Source: Comamonas testosteroni TK102 (GTDB lineage Bacteria > Pseudomonadota > Gammaproteobacteria > Burkholderiales > Burkholderiaceae_C). From it: a stretch of 64,000 bases of DNA. Made by a program: the position numbers and the translations under genes. The stretch spans positions 744,001 through 808,000 of the forward strand of contig NZ_CP006704.1 of NCBI RefSeq assembly GCF_000739375.1, written 5' to 3'. A model generated the notes under the pieces. The model did not search any database and was not told the origin of the DNA. It was given only the letters and a program-made list of their open reading frames with translations. The first letter of the stretch is position 1; every line of letters starts with the position of its first letter. Below, one piece after another: positions 62,595 through 64,000 of the stretch.

Positions 62595-64000
62595 TTAGTT
62601 TCTGAACAGATCCAGAATGCGGCTGCGCTCTTCCGCAGCCGGTGGCTGGGTGGCGCCCGGACCGGCATTGCCGCCCGCATTCGGGTCAGAGGCGCCTTCC
62701 ATGCCGAGGCTGGAGACGCCGCCGTTGCGGGCGTTTTCTTCGTAATACCAGTCGCCGCCCATATTGACCACGCCGGGCGGGGCCTGCACTTCGGCCACAG
62801 GCACGCCCTTGAGCGCGTGCTGCATGAAATTGATCCAGATGGGCAGGCTCAGGCCGCCACCGGTTTCACGCGAGCCCAGATTGCGCGGTGTGTCGTAGCC
62901 GATCCAGGAGACCGCTGCAAGGCTGGGCTGGTAGCCGGCAAACCAGGCATCCACCGAGTCATTGGTGGTGCCGGTCTTGCCATACAGGTCGGGGCGCTTG
63001 AGTGTGGCCTGCGCACGTGCAGCCGTGCCCACGCGTGCCACATCATTGAGCAAGGTGCCGGTGAGGAAGGCATTGCGCTCGGGAATGGCCTGGGGCAGTT
63101 CCTTCACCGCCGGAGGGGTGAACTCGGAGAGGATGCGGCCCTTGTGGTCGGTCACGCGGGCGATCAGCCAGGGGTTGATGCGATGGCCGCCATTGGCAAA
63201 CACCGAGTAGGCACCTGCCATCTGCAGCGGCGTGACCGAGCCGGCGCCCAGGGCCATGGTCAGGTAGGCGGGCTGTTTGGAGGCTTCAAAGCCGAAGCGC
63301 GTCGCCCATTCCTGCCCGGTCTTGGGGCCGATGGCCTGCAGCAATCGGATGGAGATCATGTTCTTGGACTTGTTCAAGCCCGTGCGCATGGTCATGGGGC
63401 CGTCGTAGCGGCCGTCGTAGTTCTTGGGCTCCCAGGGCTGGCCACCGGTGGTTGCCGCACTGAAGAAGATCGGTGCGTCATTGATCATGGTGGAAGGCGA
63501 GAAACCGTGCTCCAGCGCCGCCGAGTAGATGAAGGGCTTGAAGCTGGAGCCGGGCTGGCGCCAGGCCTGGGTCACGTGGTTGAACTTGTTCTTTTCGAAG
63601 TCGAATCCACCGATCAGCGCACGGATGGCACCGGTTTGCGTGGACATGGCGACAAAAGCGCCCTCGACCTCGGGCAATTGGGTGATTTCCCAGGCTCCCT
63701 TGGCATTTTTGACGGCACGGATCACGGCACCGGGGCGGATCTTGATATTGGGCGGTGCCTTGGGGCTGAGGCCGGACTCGGCGGGCTTGAGGTTGTCGCC
63801 GGTGATTTCGAAATGGGTGCCGTCCGCACGGGCCGCGACAATCTTGCGTGGCGAGGCTTCCAGCACCACGGCCGCAACCACGTCGCCGTTGTCGGGGTGG
63901 TTGGCCAGGGCATCGTCAATGGCGTCTTCCAGTTCCTGCGCATTGCTGGGCAGGGTGATGAATTTCTCGGGGCCGCGGTACTTCTGGCGGCGCTCGTAGT
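62595..64000 (-). CDS. mrcA: Penicillin-binding protein 1A, C-terminal part
   Basis: The C-terminal 468 residues of a class A PBP; the frame is open at 64000, so the transglycosylase half lies outside the window. The transpeptidase active site is PGSSFKPFIY (Ser, Lys), the SxN motif is SKNM, and KTG is in YGKTGTTND. It cross-links peptidoglycan. Ends with a Pro/Gly/Asn-rich tail (NAGGNAGPGATQPPAAEERS). The cyaY-lptM neighbourhood is conserved. Confidence 0.96.
   Translation of the reverse strand, partial: YERRQKYRGPEKFITLPSNAQELEDAIDDALANHPDNGDVVAAVVLEASPRKIVAARADGTHFEITGDNLKPAESGLSPKAPPNIKIRPGAVIRAVKNAKGAWEITQLPEVEGAFVAMSTQTGAIRALIGGFDFEKNKFNHVTQAWRQPGSSFKPFIYSAALEHGFSPSTMINDAPIFFSAATTGGQPWEPKNYDGRYDGPMTMRTGLNKSKNMISIRLLQAIGPKTGQEWATRFGFEASKQPAYLTMALGAGSVTPLQMAGAYSVFANGGHRINPWLIARVTDHKGRILSEFTPPAVKELPQAIPERNAFLTGTLLNDVARVGTAARAQATLKRPDLYGKTGTTNDSVDAWFAGYQPSLAAVSWIGYDTPRNLGSRETGGGLSLPIWINFMQHALKGVPVAEVQAPPGVVNMGGDWYYEENARNGGVSSLGMEGASDPNAGGNAGPGATQPPAAEERSRILDLFRN

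Overview
The window is chromosomal DNA of a high-GC betaproteobacterium, most likely Comamonas or a close member of the Comamonadaceae. The reasons are the Omp32-type trimeric porin, the H-NS protein of the short betaproteobacterial type, the cyanophycin locus with its ABC transporter/DUF1854 pair, the conserved metK-lpxL-lpxL and lptM/cyaY/mrcA neighbourhoods, and a family of small intergenic palindromes that I recognise from this family. It is ordinary core and housekeeping sequence: I see no prophage, integrase, CRISPR array, rRNA or tRNA. The one mobile-like feature is a MITE-like element of about 318 bp between cobC and cobS.

Layout. 1-7630: cyanophycin locus, with two cphA paralogues on the minus strand (one cut by the window edge, one with a lost Mur-ligase P-loop) and a divergent ABC exporter plus DUF1854 protein. 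7836-11059: small hypothetical, EF-hand protein, 5'-nucleotidase, and amtB behind a sigma-54 promoter. 11191-16294: an isolated gspF, an SDR oxidoreductase, a WYL regulator with a glutathione S-transferase, an LLM flavin oxidoreductase and a small membrane protein. 16391-19698: a large lipoprotein and a LuxR-type regulator. 19711-29761: a type II secretion cluster, gspG-H-I-J-K-L-M-N-D-E on the minus strand with gspC divergent. 29754-31459: cobC and cobS. 31564-34650: ilvA, OsmC protein and coq7. 34980-37434: two porins. 37598-39624: groES-groEL under CIRCE control. 39869-42511: an unusual CheW fusion protein. 42526-43547: H-NS and a GNAT. 43614-49641: NAD salvage and synthesis (NadM-Nudix, NadE, PncB, a nicotinamidase-like hydrolase and the regulator NrtR). 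49714-53122: a 57-residue DUF1328 membrane protein, metK and two lipid A acyltransferases. 53174-57915 and on to 59246: epoxide-hydrolase-like enzyme, engB, cytochrome c4 and the system II cytochrome c maturation pair. 59440-61843: msrPQ and a diiron MBL-fold protein. 61918-64000: lptM, cyaY and the C-terminal part of PBP1A.

How the genes work together. AmtB (ammonium uptake) and the cyanophycin synthetases both belong to nitrogen acquisition and storage. The gsp genes build one secretion machine, with gspF displaced by about 7 kb and prepilin peptidase absent from the window. The NAD block covers PncA, PncB, NadM and NadE, enough to turn nicotinamide into NAD, next to a likely repressor. MetK, the lipid A acyltransferases, LptM, PBP1A, porins and H-NS are general envelope or chromosome functions.

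Nothing here is clearly a new system. The best leads are the degenerate second CphA beside a zinc-ribbon ABC exporter, the duplicated sensor-CheW protein, a GspE without its tetracysteine motif, the repeat-derived leader of GspK, the element that fills the cobC-cobS gap, and a candidate small RNA upstream of ilvA.
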